A stretch of DNA of 64,000 nt from NCBI RefSeq assembly GCF_037126465.1, contig NC_088201.1, positions 80,070,273 to 80,134,272 on the forward strand. The letters run 5' to 3'. Positions 43,812 to 54,793 of the stretch are shown here, piece by piece; position 1 is the first letter of the stretch, and each line of letters begins with the position of its first letter. The position numbers were made by a program, and so were the translations under genes. Origin of the DNA: Ornithodoros turicata. Lineage: Eukaryota; Arthropoda; Arachnida; Ixodida; Argasidae. Under the pieces are notes generated by a model. That model was not told the origin of the DNA, made no database searches, and saw only the letters and a program-made list of their open reading frames with translations.

Positions 43812-44512
43812 GTAAAATCATTCTTTCTGACTACGGGTTTTATGAATATCCCGAAATTAGTGCACTACAGGCGGAAGATCATAATGGAAACTTTTTTTTG
43901 TCCGGTTGTTACTCCTTGTCGCAGTGCCCGCTGTCGTTTGTAATTAATTTCTGTTGTCCGTTTGTTGACTTCACATTGCTTGCGTCTTCGTACTCGTACT
44001 TCCTTTGTGAGCACAAGATCCATTAGTGATGTTGAGGCGCACCAGTTATTCTCATCTCACTTTGGTGGATTGATAACCTCGTGCATTACCGATGTTTTCG
44101 CGTCCGAACTGCCCATCTGTCTCCCGATCTGTAGCGAGTTAGGTTCAGCGTTACAATGAAGCACATCAGACGACGAGGCTACCATGGTGCCACGGCTCAT
44201 GCTCGTACGAAACTGTGACATGTCTGTCTCTAAGGTGCCACATCTTAACGTGTCACAGAAGTTCGGCAGCCACGACTTGATTTGCACAATCAGACACTAG
44301 CAACGTCTGTCATGTACGGTATACATGATTCTCCTCTTCCTGTGTTTCTTTTTCGAACGGCTTCATGAGTGACGGGGCGAACACAGGGCCCTTCGCCACT
44401 CTCACGCTGCTGTCTCATATTAACCACTGTGAAGTGGGGTAGATTCCCGTAGCTACCACGGGGAAACATCCCAAGTCATCATCACTTTTCCGTCATTTAT
44501 TGTTGTTGTTGT

Positions 44513-44995
44513 CCTGTCCGAGGGATGATTACGCATACATGCTGCTTCTCTGCCAGTATTTTTCATCTGTTTCATGAGTGTCGGGGCAAATAAAGGGTAC
44601 ACGGCCACTCTCATGCTGAGTTTTTGAAGGTACGTGCTTCTGTTTTCCTGTCCGAGGGGTCATGACGCATACATGCTGCTTCTCTTCGAGTATTTTCCAT
44701 CTGTTTCATGAGTGACGGGGCAAATAAAGGGTACACGGCGATTCTCATGCTGAATTTTTGAAGGTATATGCTTCTGTTTTCCTGTCCGAGGGGTCATGAC
44801 GCATACATGCTGCTTCTCTTCCAGTATTTTTCACCTGTTTCGTGAGTGTCGGGGCAGATAAAGGGTACACGGCCACTCTCATGCTGAGTTTTTGAAGGTA
44901 TGTGCATCTGTTTTCCTGTCCGAGGGGTCATGACGCATACATGCTGCTTCTCTTCCACTATTTTTCATCTGTTTCATAAGTGTCGGGGCAAATAG
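44513..44995. repeat. 134-bp minisatellite, about 3.6 units
   Basis: CCTGTCCGAGGG starts units at 44513, 44647, 44781 and 44915, each exactly 134 bases apart. Shared inner words are CGCATACATGCTGCTTCTCT, TTCATGAGTGTCGGGGCAAA and GGGTACACGGCCACTCTCAT. A more diverged partial unit precedes it at about 44365-44410. Confidence 0.85.
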
Positions 44996-45593
44996 TCACA
45001 CATCATTTTGACATCGTGCATCATCAGCCATTTAGAATGTGGGAGGCGTATACAATTTTGTTGTAATATCAAGAGGCGAGGTCAATTTTAAACATATTCC
45101 CACTTGTCAAATCCAAGAGAGCCAGTTCAAACCGTACCAAAAATACTCACTATTCTGTTTCACGTGCGCACTATCTTTTTGGTGCTGAATTGCACCACAA
45201 GGTCACCGGTATGCCCCACAACCGGTTTCCTCGCCAGCTGCAGCTTGTGTCAGTGGGGTCCTTCATTGGCTAGGTGAGCGAAATCTCCACCACCTCCAGC
45301 GCCTAGAATTCGGTGTTGCTATACGTTGGAATATGGTGACATGATCCAATTCCAAGGATAAGGAGAGACCCACGCGGATTATGCTCTTTGAATGTCATCG
45401 TTTTGCTAGAAGTAAAAGAATTTCATATTTCGATATCGTGATCTATGTTCTTTGACCTCTTGTTCGTCTACCTGTTTTGTACCCCTTTAACAGGCAACAC
45501 AGAGCAGTTAAAGCGGCAAGGAACATTGATCTAGCAGACGCAGTCAGTGTTGAGGGAGCAGCATCAATCAAGATGCTACGTCAAGTCACTCTT

Positions 45594-46407
45594 TCAGTCG
45601 TCACTCTTTCTTATTTATATTAACGACCTCCCTAATAATATTTCTTCCACCACACGGCTATTTGCCGATGACTGTGTTATCTATCGCAAGATTTCTTCCT
45701 TTTCTGATCAGGTTGCTCTACAACATGACCTCTCACTAATTCATTCGTGGTGTTTAACCTGGCAGATGCCTCTTAACCTTAACAAATGCAATGTTATTAC
45801 TTTTGCCCGTCGCAATTACGGCCGTTTTTCTCCATATCCATACTCATTAAATGACATTGCTCTTACTAAAGTAAGCTCTTACAAGTATCTTGGCATTCAT
45901 CTCTCCCAAGACCTAACTTGGAACAAGCACATTGAATTCATTGCTGGCAATGCTAACCGGACTCTTGGCTATATTCGACGTAACCTGAAACTCGCACCTC
46001 AGGAAATTCGAAAACTAGCATACTTATCACTAGTACGTTCAAAACTGGAGTATGCCTCAGCTTTGTGGGACCCCCCTCAACAATACTCATCCTCCGCTCT
46101 TGAAGCCATCCAGAATAGAGCAGCCCGTTTCATCGTTGGTGATTACTCACGTCATTCTTCAGTCTCGGTAATTAAACAACAACTTCAACTCCCTAACCTA
46201 GAAAGACGTCGATACATTGCAAGGTTGTCTCTGTTTCACAAGTTCATTCATACCATTCCGCCTAGCATTTCCCCTATCACTCGTTCTTCCACAATCTTTT
46301 CCCGCTTCGACCATTTGTACAAGGTAACTCGTTTCGCCTGCCACACTGATATCTTTGCTAAATCATTTTTTGTAAGACTACTATTAACTGGAATGATCTT
46401 CCCTTGA
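45594..46407 (+). pseudogene. LINE reverse transcriptase C-terminal part, one frameshift
   Basis: Open from SLFLIYINDLPNNISS through motif C TRLFADDCVIYRK, QMPLNLNKCNVITFARRN, YKYLGIHLSQDLTWNKHIE, LGYIRRNLKLAPQEIRKLAY, LEYASALWDPPQQYSSSALE and RYIARLSLFHKFIH. A frameshift near 46375 cuts off the usual NWNDLP end, which is present in another frame up to a stop near 46466. Among the LINEs in this window it has the best-preserved C-terminal domain. Confidence 0.85.
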
Positions 46408-46619
46408 ATATTGCGGAGCTTACTGATCACACCACGTTTCATAGGAAGATATCATCTACCATTTAACCATTCACTAATAATCAATTGATTCATTTCTTTT
46501 CCCACTGTTATTTGTCAAGTGCATTTATTGTTATACGTAATATCTGTACAACCCCACTCCCCCATGCAATGCTCGCAAGAGCCTTTGGAGTATTGTAAAT
46601 AAATAAATAAATAAATAAA
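45594..46619 (+). mobile_element. 5'-truncated CR1/L2/Jockey-type LINE with AAAT-repeat tail
   Basis: Starts within RT motif B and ends in AATAAATAAATAAATAAATA at 46597-46619. The 3' sequence GAGCCTTTGGAGTATTGTAA is comparable to the end of the LINE at 24527-30290, so both belong to one family. It is inserted inside the CACTG element. Confidence 0.8.
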
Positions 46620-46701
46620 AGTGTGGAAAGTGAACAACAATAAAATAAGCACTGCTGCACACCTGAGATGAATTCAACCAGCCACAAAGAGGCAGGAAGA
46701 A

Positions 46702-47504
46702 GTGAAATCAGTGAACAACGTCCAAAAGAAGAATTTTGCATGCCTTTGCTGGGTCTTTGCAGATAATACCTCTGAACTAAGGAATAATGTTGAGCACAGC
46801 CTTGCACGATTTTACCTCAAGTTGCAAGCCAAGCTGCTAGTCCCAGCTTCCACAATACAGTGTATCGCCGAAGAGTTACATAATGTTCATCAGTTGAGTT
46901 TGGCCTGTATCTGTGCTTCCCTCGAGCGGAACTTTAAGCACAACGAACTAGGACGGCAATGTCAGTCTCTCTTAGAAGCAATGAGACGTCGTGATGTCTT
47001 TGGTAAGTTACATTCATCGAAAGTTGGTACGATACACTCTAGCACACAATATCTGAAGGAAAAGTTCCCGCTGATTGAACCAGTAGACATTTTGCTTGGC
47101 CATGATAGTAAGCAAGAGCGGTGCTTTGCTCAGTATATCCCGACCAAATCCACCCTTTGACATTTGCTTTTGAATCATGCAGTTCTTGAAACTGTCCAAC
47201 AACCAGTGCAGATAATTCACAGAGACCAACTCCGTGATATAACATGCGGATCACTCTATCAAAGCAGCCCATTTGTTTGCAAGGTGAATGAGCCGAGTAA
47301 CATTGAGATACAATTGTATAAAGATGCTTTCGAGGTAACCAATGCTTTGGGGCCAGCAAAAACGAAACAATCTAGTCAGTGTGTATTTCACCCTAGGCAA
47401 CTTCTTGAAACATCAGAGGTTCACACGTGATCACCTGCAGCTCGCACTTCTCATCAGGGAGAACCACATGAAAGACTTTGGACCTGCTTGCTTCTTCGAG
47501 AAAG
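46702..47504 (+). pseudogene. Broken gene of an uncharacterised transposon-associated protein family
   Basis: The frame encodes NVEHSLARFYLKLQAKLLVP, ASTIQCIAEELHNVHQL, HSSTQYLKEKFPLIEPVDIL, IQLYKDAFEVTNALGPAKTK and, after a frameshift near 47360, VYFTLGNFLKHQRFTRDHLQ and MKDFGPACFFEK. From memory, this order (LKLQAKxLxPxSxIQxIxEE, LYxDAFExxNPLGxA, VYxxLGN) is that of large uncharacterised proteins repeated in fish and invertebrate genomes, which I regard as transposon-encoded. An in-frame TGA sits at 47158-47160. The exon ends at a strong donor, AAAG-GTGAGT (47505). A 3' splice site GAGGCAG may open it near 46693. Confidence 0.55.
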
Positions 47505-48360
47505 GTGAGTGCTCGTGCAAGCTGGTTACCTGTTCCGCTCACCCACATTTTTTCCCTCGCAGTGTTTAAAAGAGAGAACACTTCTGGCCACATTCCAGGG
47601 CATTTCCATTTTTCGTGATTGTTTCTTCGAGAAGGTGAGTGCTCGTGGCAAGTTGGTTGCCTGTTCCGCTAACCCACATTTTTTCCCTTGCAGTGTTTGA
47701 AAGAGAGTGCATTTCTGGCCACATTCCTGGGCATTTCCAATTTTCGTTCTTTTTTGTCCGAGAAAGGTGACTACTCGTGGCAAGCTGGTTACCTGTTCCG
47801 TGAACCCACATTTTTCCCCTTGCAGTGTTTGAAAGAGTGCATTTCTGGCCACATTCCTGGGCCTTTCCAATTTTCGTTCTTTTTTTGTTCGAGAAAGGTG
47901 ACTGCTCGTGGCAAGCTGGTTACCTGTTCCGTTAACCCACATTTTCCCCCTTGCAGTGTTTGTAAGAGTGCATTTCTGGCCACATTCCTGGGCATTTCCA
48001 ATTTTGGTTCTTTTTTGTTCGAGAAAGGTGACTACTCGTGGCAAGCTGGTTACCTGTTCCGTTAACCCACATTTTTCCCCTTGCAGTGTTTGAAAGAGTG
48101 CATTTCTGGCCACATTTCTGGGCCTTTCCAATTTTCGTTCTTTTTTTGTTCGAGAAAGGTGACTGCTCGTGGCAAGCTGGTTACCTGTTCCGTTAACCCA
48201 CATTTTTCCCCTTGCAGTGTTTGTAAGAGTGCATTTCTGGCCACATTCCTGGGCATTTCCAATTTTCGTTCTTTTTTGTTCGAGAAAGGTGAGTGCTTCT
48301 GCAAGCTGGTTACCTCTTTCGCTCACCCACATTTTTCTCCTTGCAGTGGTTGAAAGGGAG
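47505..48360 (+). repeat. Tandem array of ~130-bp exon-plus-intron units
   Basis: Seven acceptor junctions (CTTGCAG or CTCGCAG followed by TGTTTGAAAG-like sequence) lie at 47563, 47694, 47826, 47957, 48087, 48218 and 48347, spaced 129-132 bases. Each unit holds about 71 exon-like bases (GAGTGCATTTCTGGCCACAT, GGGCATTTCCAATTTTCG, ending TTCGAGAAAG). A 58-60-base intron-like part follows (GTGAGTG or GTGACT, CTGGTTACCTGTTCC, pyrimidine tract, CAG). The array begins at the donor of the preceding exon and ends in a unit with TGGTTGAAAGGGAG. Confidence 0.85.
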
Positions 48361-48544
48361 TGTGTTCCTGGCCACAATGAGTAATAATTATACATTGTAC
48401 ATCGTTAATAAATTGTGCTTGTTCAAAGTCATCACGTGTTACATATTATCATGCATGGCATACCTTTCTTATACTTAAGTCTGAAGTTATCTGCTATTTG
48501 TCGCCACTCATAAACCCCTGCAAATACAGAATGTAAAAAAAAAA

Positions 48545-48870
48545 CAGCGAATGGCAGTTTCAAATATTACACGATGTCCGTCATCGAAACGGGACACGGT
48601 AAAGATAAACAACAAACAACAGTTCCAAATACTGGCAGATGCCAGTCATTAAAACTGGCGACCGTAAAAAAGAACTACAAATGGCAGTTACAAGTGCTGG
48701 CAGATGGCGTCATTAAAACGGGACACCTTAAAAAGAACTGCAAACGGCAGTTCCAAATGCTAGTAGCTGACCGTTATTGAATCTGGGCACCGTAAAAAGA
48801 ACAGCAAACGGCAGTTCCAAATACTGGCAGCTCACCGTTATTCAAACTGGCCACCGTAAATAGAAACGGT
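48545..48870. repeat. Subterminal ~63-bp repeats of the CACTG element
   Basis: About five imperfect units containing AAACGGCAGTTCCAAATACT, GGCAGCTGACCGTTATT-like words and GGGACACCTTAAAAAGAACT. They occupy the 400 bp just inside the right terminus, where a transposase binding array would be expected. Confidence 0.65.
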
Positions 48871-49689
48871 CAAATTATTTTACGGGCTGCCGTAAAAAAA
48901 CGGGCAATGTTTGGCAGCAAAATTTCCTTGTATTCGCCCGTTTTTTACGGTTAAATTTTTTACAGTGTAGAAATATGGCAGGCGTCGAAAAAAATCCAGC
49001 CGCTGTCGTGATTTTTCGACAACTACAACATTTCTACTGTTCATGTTGTAAGGCATTGAGGCTTCTGTTATGTTTGTATGTGTGTGCATTCCAGCCTCAG
49101 AACAGTTACGTTCCACCGTGTTCACGAGGTGCCGCTGCCTTTTGCGTTGTATGTACCGTAATTTTCGGCGTATAACAGGCGTGTTATACACGAAAAAAGT
49201 TGAAAAAGTAGGCCGTGCGTGTTATGTATGAGAAACAGGTTTAATGTGCAACCCTACCACAAGTCCAATGACTCTCATCAGGTCAAATTTAGTGTGACTC
49301 TGCCCAGTCAAGCAGGCCTCTCAGGTGTGCAGTGCTACACAAAAATGGTTTCGATAGCAGAGTTGATAAGCTACGGTTCGTGGGAGTGCTTGTCACAATA
49401 CGTGACAACATTTCTTGAATGCCTCTGCATGCCCCTTGACACGCCTAATGTCGTATTGACAAAATTGAAACCAAAAGCAAGTACAATCTCTGAGCACGAA
49501 ATTGATTAGACGGCGACACAAAAGCAGTTTTAAAATGATTTTTAGGGTTACCAAAACTTGCGCTCACATTGAAAAGGGTCATTCCCCGTCAAGTGACCCG
49601 AAAAGGAACCGAAAAGTGAATGTGAACCTATCGAAACTTTAGATGCGGCGGAAAGCTTGGAACTTGGAACCGTAGATCGAGAAGTCAAA

Positions 49690-50400
49690 CAGAACCCGTT
49701 ACGAGTTAAGTTACCGTAACTAGGTCGTAACCGTGTAACTAAGTTAATAACAATGTTCTTCAGCCTGAAATGTAACTCGCAGTTACCGAGTTACTTAAAA
49801 AAAGAACGAGTTACTTCCAACTTACTTCGGACACAAAATAGCGTTACGCAGGTGCAGCGCACGTGAGCAGTTGAGTTAGACCATGAGTCGCCTGCGGAGG
49901 AGTGCACCACGCTAAGATCGTTTTTGTTTATGTCCAACAATAGACATCTCCCTGTTTGTAAACAAATGACGTCATAGTGTTCGACAGCGCCTCAAATTTG
50001 TTAGAGTTGAACTACGCTCGAAGATAGACGTGAACAAGGTCGCGCCCGAAAGTCAGGGTCTTGAGGGGATTACGATGGTCCCTGAAAGGGACGCGACCTT
50101 CGGTCCTACTTTTCTTTCAATGGGAGGTAGCGAACAAGAACCCGTTCGGGGAACCCAGCCCTCTCCTTCCGATTTGTTTCGGTTTCAGTCTGTCTACCTA
50201 CGTCACGATGACGTTTCTCCGGTAGAGGTCTCTTCGAACGCTTTACATCTTGCTCCCTGTGGGCGCACAATGGTTAGCTGAGGAAGGAACGAGTTCGTCT
50301 GAAATTTACCACGGCCTAAATGTACCGAGTTAAGTTACACGTTACCACAAAAAAAAGGGAACTTAGTTAGAGTAACGAGTTAGCTCGAACTCTGCTTGTG
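49690..50400. mobile_element. Element with GAGTTAAGTTAC / AGTAACTCG palindromic-word ends
   Basis: Left part ACCCGTTACGAGTTAAGTTA, GTAACTCGCAGTTACCGAG; right part TACCGAGTTAAGTTACACG, TTAGAGTAACGAGTTAGCTC. The ends are packed with near-palindromic GTTACTCG/CGAGTTAC words in both orientations, the architecture of the hAT-like elements at 1592 and 56983. Exact termini and duplication not resolved. An 83-codon frame (50030-50281) inside is not convincing. Confidence 0.45.
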
Positions 50401-50440
50401 ACGTCCAGATGTGCAAAACCCCCGCTGTAATCGGTGTAAT

Positions 50441-50533
50441 CGCTAAAAGAGACGAACACAGACGACACGACATAGAGCACGCTAGAGAACATAGTGCTCT
50501 ATGTTGTGTCATCCGTGTTCGTCTCTTTCAGCG
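50441..50533. repeat. Long hairpin, ~40-bp near-perfect arms
   Basis: AAAGAGACGAACACAGACGA continues with CACGACATAGAGCAC and returns inverted as GTGCTCTATGTTGTGTCATC then CGTGTTCGTCTCTTT, with only a few mismatches and a ~14-base loop. It would fold stably as RNA or as a cruciform. Confidence 0.85.
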
Positions 50534-51644
50534 CTTTTATCATCAAGGAAATGTACCAACAGGCACAAATGGATGTTTTAGTGGTAGTTATTGCCTTAGC
50601 CAGTCAGTAGCTAGAGCCACGGCCCTGTCAGTAGTGCGGCGTCTGCGCCATCTGTCGAGGATGCATGCACTGTCTAAAAAAGGGTTTAGGTACTGGAACT
50701 AACTGACTGATACACATCCCCGAACACCACAATGTAAAACTGTGTCTGTGGGTCTTTCGGATATGTGGTCTTTCCGGCGCAACGGAACAGCTTAATGGTT
50801 ATTCATTTACAACTGCATTGCTCAAGATGCTTAGAGACCAACATACTTTTTAAAACTACGTTTAGCAGTTGTAATAGTATGCATCAAATTTATTGTGCAG
50901 AAAATTGACTATCACGTGCTGCCAATCGCCCAATCCCTACAGGGCATCCCACGTTGCTCTTTCTTGACGTTCGTTAGCAGCACTGTCGAGGTTCCGGCAA
51001 TCTTCAAAATATTTATACGTAACAAATATGCCGAGTTGGCAAGTAATGCTCTCTGTGTGTTATCAAACAACGGTGTTGCAGAGAATGGCGGGCAAAAATG
51101 TGGAGGTTATTTTCACTTTACGATACCTTTAACGGGCGTCCGAAGCCCGTGCAATTTACGTAATACCCCAACTTTTTGAAGCTCAACCACAAGGAACAGG
51201 CTTCCAAACTTATATTATGTTCCGAGACATACTACTTTTCTGTTGCCCACCGTTTTGTAACAATTTCACCGTAGCCTCTTCGACACTGTTATTTTTTTAC
51301 AGAAGCACGGCCTTGCCAAATGTTGATGATGTAAAATAAAAATGTGATGTCCAAACACTTTTGACAGGCTAAATACTTTCTCAGTTGTGGTTTCATTTCA
51401 TAAGAAAACCTGTGATGGTCGAACCTACCCCTGAGACGTTTGACATGGAATTACCCAGCTTGTTTCTGTGCTACCTCTCTCAATTTCGTGCTCTAAGTGC
51501 AGTGTAAGCTTTCAGTCACAATACACCGTAACAAGTTCTAGTTAGAAAGACAGCAAGCCGGAAATGTATATACGTACATTACTGTATTACATTATACATT
51601 GTAGTCGTACTGTGCCCATAAAGCAACACCATGCGGCTACATAC

Positions 51645-53330
51645 CTAGCACAGCCTTCACACGTGCTGGATCGAGGGCCGACATTGCTTTCTTGTCTTTG
51701 TCATAGCTCGGCGTTTCGGGCCTTCGAAACTCACGATCACAATCATCCGATACGGCGTGAGTTCGGGCCTTGCTACGCACTCACGTGAAGGTCGACGTGG
51801 CGTATCGGTGAGCTCGATCATGCCGCATATTAGTGCACTCACCAGGTAACATCACACCTGCTCTGTTTACAAGTGTGATGTTATCCGGTGAGTGCACTAG
51901 TATGCGGCATGTCGATCTTCACATGAGTTCGTAGCAGGGCCCGAAATCACGCCTTATCAGATAGTTGTGATCGTGAGTTTCGAAGGCCCGAAACGCCGAG
52001 CTATGGTCTTTGTTGCTGTTGGCCTGCAGTCCAAAAACGAACTTGTTCATCATTTCTTCGTCCATGAACAAAATCCTCATCATGGACCTCGCGAACTTGG
52101 ATGGCTGGTCTTTGTAGGTCTGCTCCACTCGTGTTATTGTGGTCTGGCGGACAACTACACCTGCACCCAAGTCCACGCCCTGCAAAGCCATAATAAGTAG
52201 GGTGAGAATACATAAGGGTAAATATTTTCTTGCACACCCTCTTGCTTGTACACAGCATGAGACAATGTTCAGCATTGTCCCAGTCGATTTGGGGGCATTT
52301 CAAATGCACGAATGTGCACTTTTGAGCGCATATAAATCTGGCCTCTACTGATCACTGACAGCATAAGTTGGTATTTATTCCCGAATCGCTGGAGGATATG
52401 ATGTGCTATACGGAAATAGCCCAGACTAGCACAGTATTACGTCAGCAATGTGTTTCATTAGCATCTCTTGGGTCATTGTTGCACGGGAGCAAGTACATGC
52501 TGCGCACTCACTGTACATGCTATGTGTGAAGTCCAACGGTGTGCAAATACATTGCCATGGTCCAAGTTCACGAGCACTGCACCGTTCGAAGGCTGACAAA
52601 CTGTGTGCGGACTTGTGGTTTTGTAGAGAAACACTACAACACACACAGACAATCACTACCACCATATGAACACTGAGCATAACTCTCCATAACAGGCAAA
52701 CATTTATGCAAACCTATATTACCTATATTACTAGTTCTTTAACTCGGACTTGTCGAAAGTTTGTATAATGTAGCAAAAATTGTATGCCCCCAATATTTGC
52801 TCATAAGGGGCATCCCAAACTATATAATGGATCGTACTTAAACAAGGGCACCACAGTATAACTGTACCACATTCAGTGACTACCAGTAATAACACGGACA
52901 GTACTACTAAACTGGACATATCAAATGAATGCACCGGTTGCAATCATTAATGAAGCTACAGAATATAACTGCAACTGCATATAAAATGGAAATCAATAAA
53001 AAAACCGCTGACAAATACGTACTTGACCAGCATTCTGGACGTGTTCTTCTTGAACTTCTCTGCATGTATTTTAGCCTGCGCACCATCTTGCTAGATTCTG
53101 TGGACAAGAATTTGGGGAAGTTAAAATGAAACAAGTCACAAAAAGAAAAAAAAAACACTACATGTAGCGTTCTGACACTGGCTACACACAGACACCGCCT
53201 GATACACTCACCGATCCACTCACCGACTCAGTTTTTCCTGCTCCTCTAACTTACGATTGAGCACGTTGTTTTCCTTTTCTAAAGCCTCTACTTGCTCGCC
53301 ATGAGTGCAACATCTCTTCTGTGCCTGATG
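51645..53330 (-). CDS. BEN-domain gene, four exons, BEN exon split by a MITE
   Basis: Exons read on the minus strand: 53330-53224 (acceptor TTGTATTGCAG, donor TCG-GTGAGT), 53090-53023 (acceptor ATCTAG, donor CAA-GTACGT), 52633-52512 (acceptor TTGTAG, donor ACA-GTGAGT), 52179-51645 (acceptor TTTGCAG, donor CTAG-GTATGT). The phases fit in one open frame. Exon 1 encodes a coiled coil (VEALEKENNVLNRKLEEQEK). The last encodes a BEN domain, a DNA- and chromatin-binding module: GVDLGAGVVVRQTTITRVEQ, PSKFARSMMRILFMDEEMMN and, after the MITE (51702-52005), MSALDPARVKAVLG. Earlier exons with the start codon were not found. As written the insertion brings stops into the exon, so this allele is probably disrupted unless the insert is skipped. 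Confidence 0.6.
51702..52005. mobile_element. 304-bp foldback MITE inside the BEN exon
   Basis: The ends CATAGCTCGGCGTTTCGGGC and inverse open arms of ~145 bp that pair almost throughout (51702-51860 with 51868-52005). It is flanked by a perfect 8-bp duplication GTCTTTGT (51694-51701 and 52006-52013), pointing to the hAT superfamily. Removing it with one duplication restores the BEN reading frame exactly. Confidence 0.85.
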
Positions 53331-53523
53331 CTGCAATACAATGGAAGTGCAGTTTGCAACAACGGCCATTCTACTCGTAACACCCAAATGCATCAACAGC
53401 ACCTGATGTCGTCCTTATTTACTAATCGGAAACTGAAAGACGGTGCCTCCACATTTTCCTTCCCTTATCTAGAAAGATACGTAACCCAAAAAAAAGCCAG
53501 ACGCAAATATAGTTTGTTCAGAT
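53331..53523. other. Probable intron of the BEN-domain gene
   Basis: Lies upstream of the first detected exon (minus strand) and is the landing site of the LTR element. No further exon recognised here. Confidence 0.35.
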
Positions 53524-53917
53524 TGTGGGAAACAGAACTTTCCCTGCGAATTTGTTGTCTCGTCACGCTGTCGGGAACTATCATGTGCGGGTTATCTGCT
53601 TTTCGTTATTCCCGTCACCACGCCGGTGATATGTTATCGTTATCTGTGATTGCACGTGCCGCTCTTCGAAGTGTTACTGGGCGCGAGGATTCTTTTCCTT
53701 AAAAGGGGACCACCGTAGGATTTTGGGGACTCCGACTCCGAGCATTGGGCATTGCGGCAGTGTGTTCGGTAAGGCTTTGTACGTGGTGAGGTATGTCATT
53801 AAACGTTTGATTGCATTCTTCCTTTTGAGTTGGTTGCACTTCCTTCTGGTAGCGAGTGGGTGGAACGGCCCCGGGTGTGGGACCGCCGGCTCTGGGAGCC
53901 GTGAGGCGGTCGCCACA
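53524..53917 (+). repeat. 5' long terminal repeat
   Basis: TG..CA-bounded LTR. It contains a TTCG-GTAAGG donor-like site at 53769 that could start a spliced transcript reaching the acceptor before the internal ORF. Confidence 0.9.
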
Positions 53918-54793
53918 ACTGGCGCCCAACGTGGGGCTCGACCACCAACCTCGCAGAAGGGTGCAGCTGGGGATGTTTCTTGTCCCAGCCTATTTTCGAT
54001 TTTTGGTTATTTCTGTTTGGCTGTCCTCACTAAAAGCCTGCCTTTGTTTCGTCTGTGTTCACCGTGCATGGCCCGCTCACTCGGTATGCATCCCCGGCAC
54101 TTGTAGCGCCGCGGACACGCGCCGACCGGTCGGAGTCCCGGTGTTAGCAACGCCCCGTTTACTTAGCGTTCTGCTAACTGCAGTGCAGTCGCCGCCGTCA
54201 CGTATGACGGAACGTTGTTCGAGTTGCACGTGCCGTTGCAATCACAACTACTGGCCTATCTCACCCCTCCATGTTACTACTTTGCAGTTACTGGCAGGGC
54301 CCTTCCGCCTCCTAGCTCGGCAGGCTGAACGCGGCGGTAAGGCGAGGCAGCGAACTAGCGCACCCAGTAGGTTGCGTTGTTGCTTGCGTGAGTTCAAGTC
54401 ATTGTATGGCTTTACTGGAACAGTTAATCCCGTCTCCGCTAGTGCAGGCGGGAGAACCGCATTGCGCGTGTTCAACGACTACCGCGCTTTTATTTCAGCG
54501 CATGAATTGGGAGCCCCTTGCGAATGCGCTGCGTGTTGCCGTCAACTGCGTTTCGCGCGTGATGTGCGCAACAATTGTTACCGCGGTCACTATTCCTTAG
54601 TGCTCTCGTGCGTAATAGTCAGTACCGTCGTCGCTACCGCGTAGTGCTCGCGATCGGACCTGGCTATCTGCATTTGGTATAGTGCTCCTCGTTTTCACGG
54701 TTGCCCACTATTGTTGCCGGAGGGCTGGACAGACCCTCCTAGTCAGGAGTTACCTTTTGACTATTTCCCATCTTTTCCCTTTATTTTTTTTAG

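Larger units (their letters stand above)
43404..48967 (+). mobile_element. 5.6-kb DNA transposon with CACTGTAAAAAA ends
   Basis: The left end CACTGTAAAAAAATACGG and the right end (inverse of CACTGTAAAAAATTTAACCG) share the terminal 14 bases and a CCGTAAAAAACGG-type inner palindrome. TA flanks both sides. CACTG termini recall CACTA/EnSpm elements, but the assignment is tentative. Content, left to right: a MADF-like exon (43644-43811), a 134-bp minisatellite (44513-44995), a LINE insertion (45594-46619), a broken transposon gene (46702-47504), the exon-intron array (47505-48360) and ~63-bp subterminal repeats (48545-48870). Confidence 0.55.
49604..51128. mobile_element. Second, shorter copy of the TTAA-target element
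   Basis: The left end GGAACCGAAAAGTGAATGTG, then AACCTATCGAAACTTTAGAT, corresponds to the right end of the 25289-28433 copy inverted. The last ~145 bp (50985-51128: GATTGCCGG.., GTTTGATAAC.., inverted) match the left end of that copy, and CGCCATCTGTCGAGGATGCA matches its interior. TTAA follows the right end (51129-51132); the left flank no longer reads TTAA. It is a deletion derivative that received a further insertion (49690-50400). Confidence 0.65.

Noticed and set aside
44513..44995. CRISPR-like array
   Set aside because: Direct tandem units without unique spacers, eukaryotic context.
47526..48395. 289-codon minus-strand frame and several plus-strand frames over the exon-intron array
   Set aside because: They are products of the tandem repeat read antisense or through intron parts; repeated peptides follow the DNA period.
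53023..53097. Alternative 75-base version of BEN-gene exon 2 (acceptor CCACAG)
   Set aside because: It breaks the reading frame; the acceptor seven bases downstream keeps all exon phases consistent.
53856..54644. 262-codon plus-strand frame across the 5' LTR edge and leader
   Set aside because: It crosses the LTR/PBS boundary and has no motif. A leader of this length before the real ORF is better explained as non-coding.
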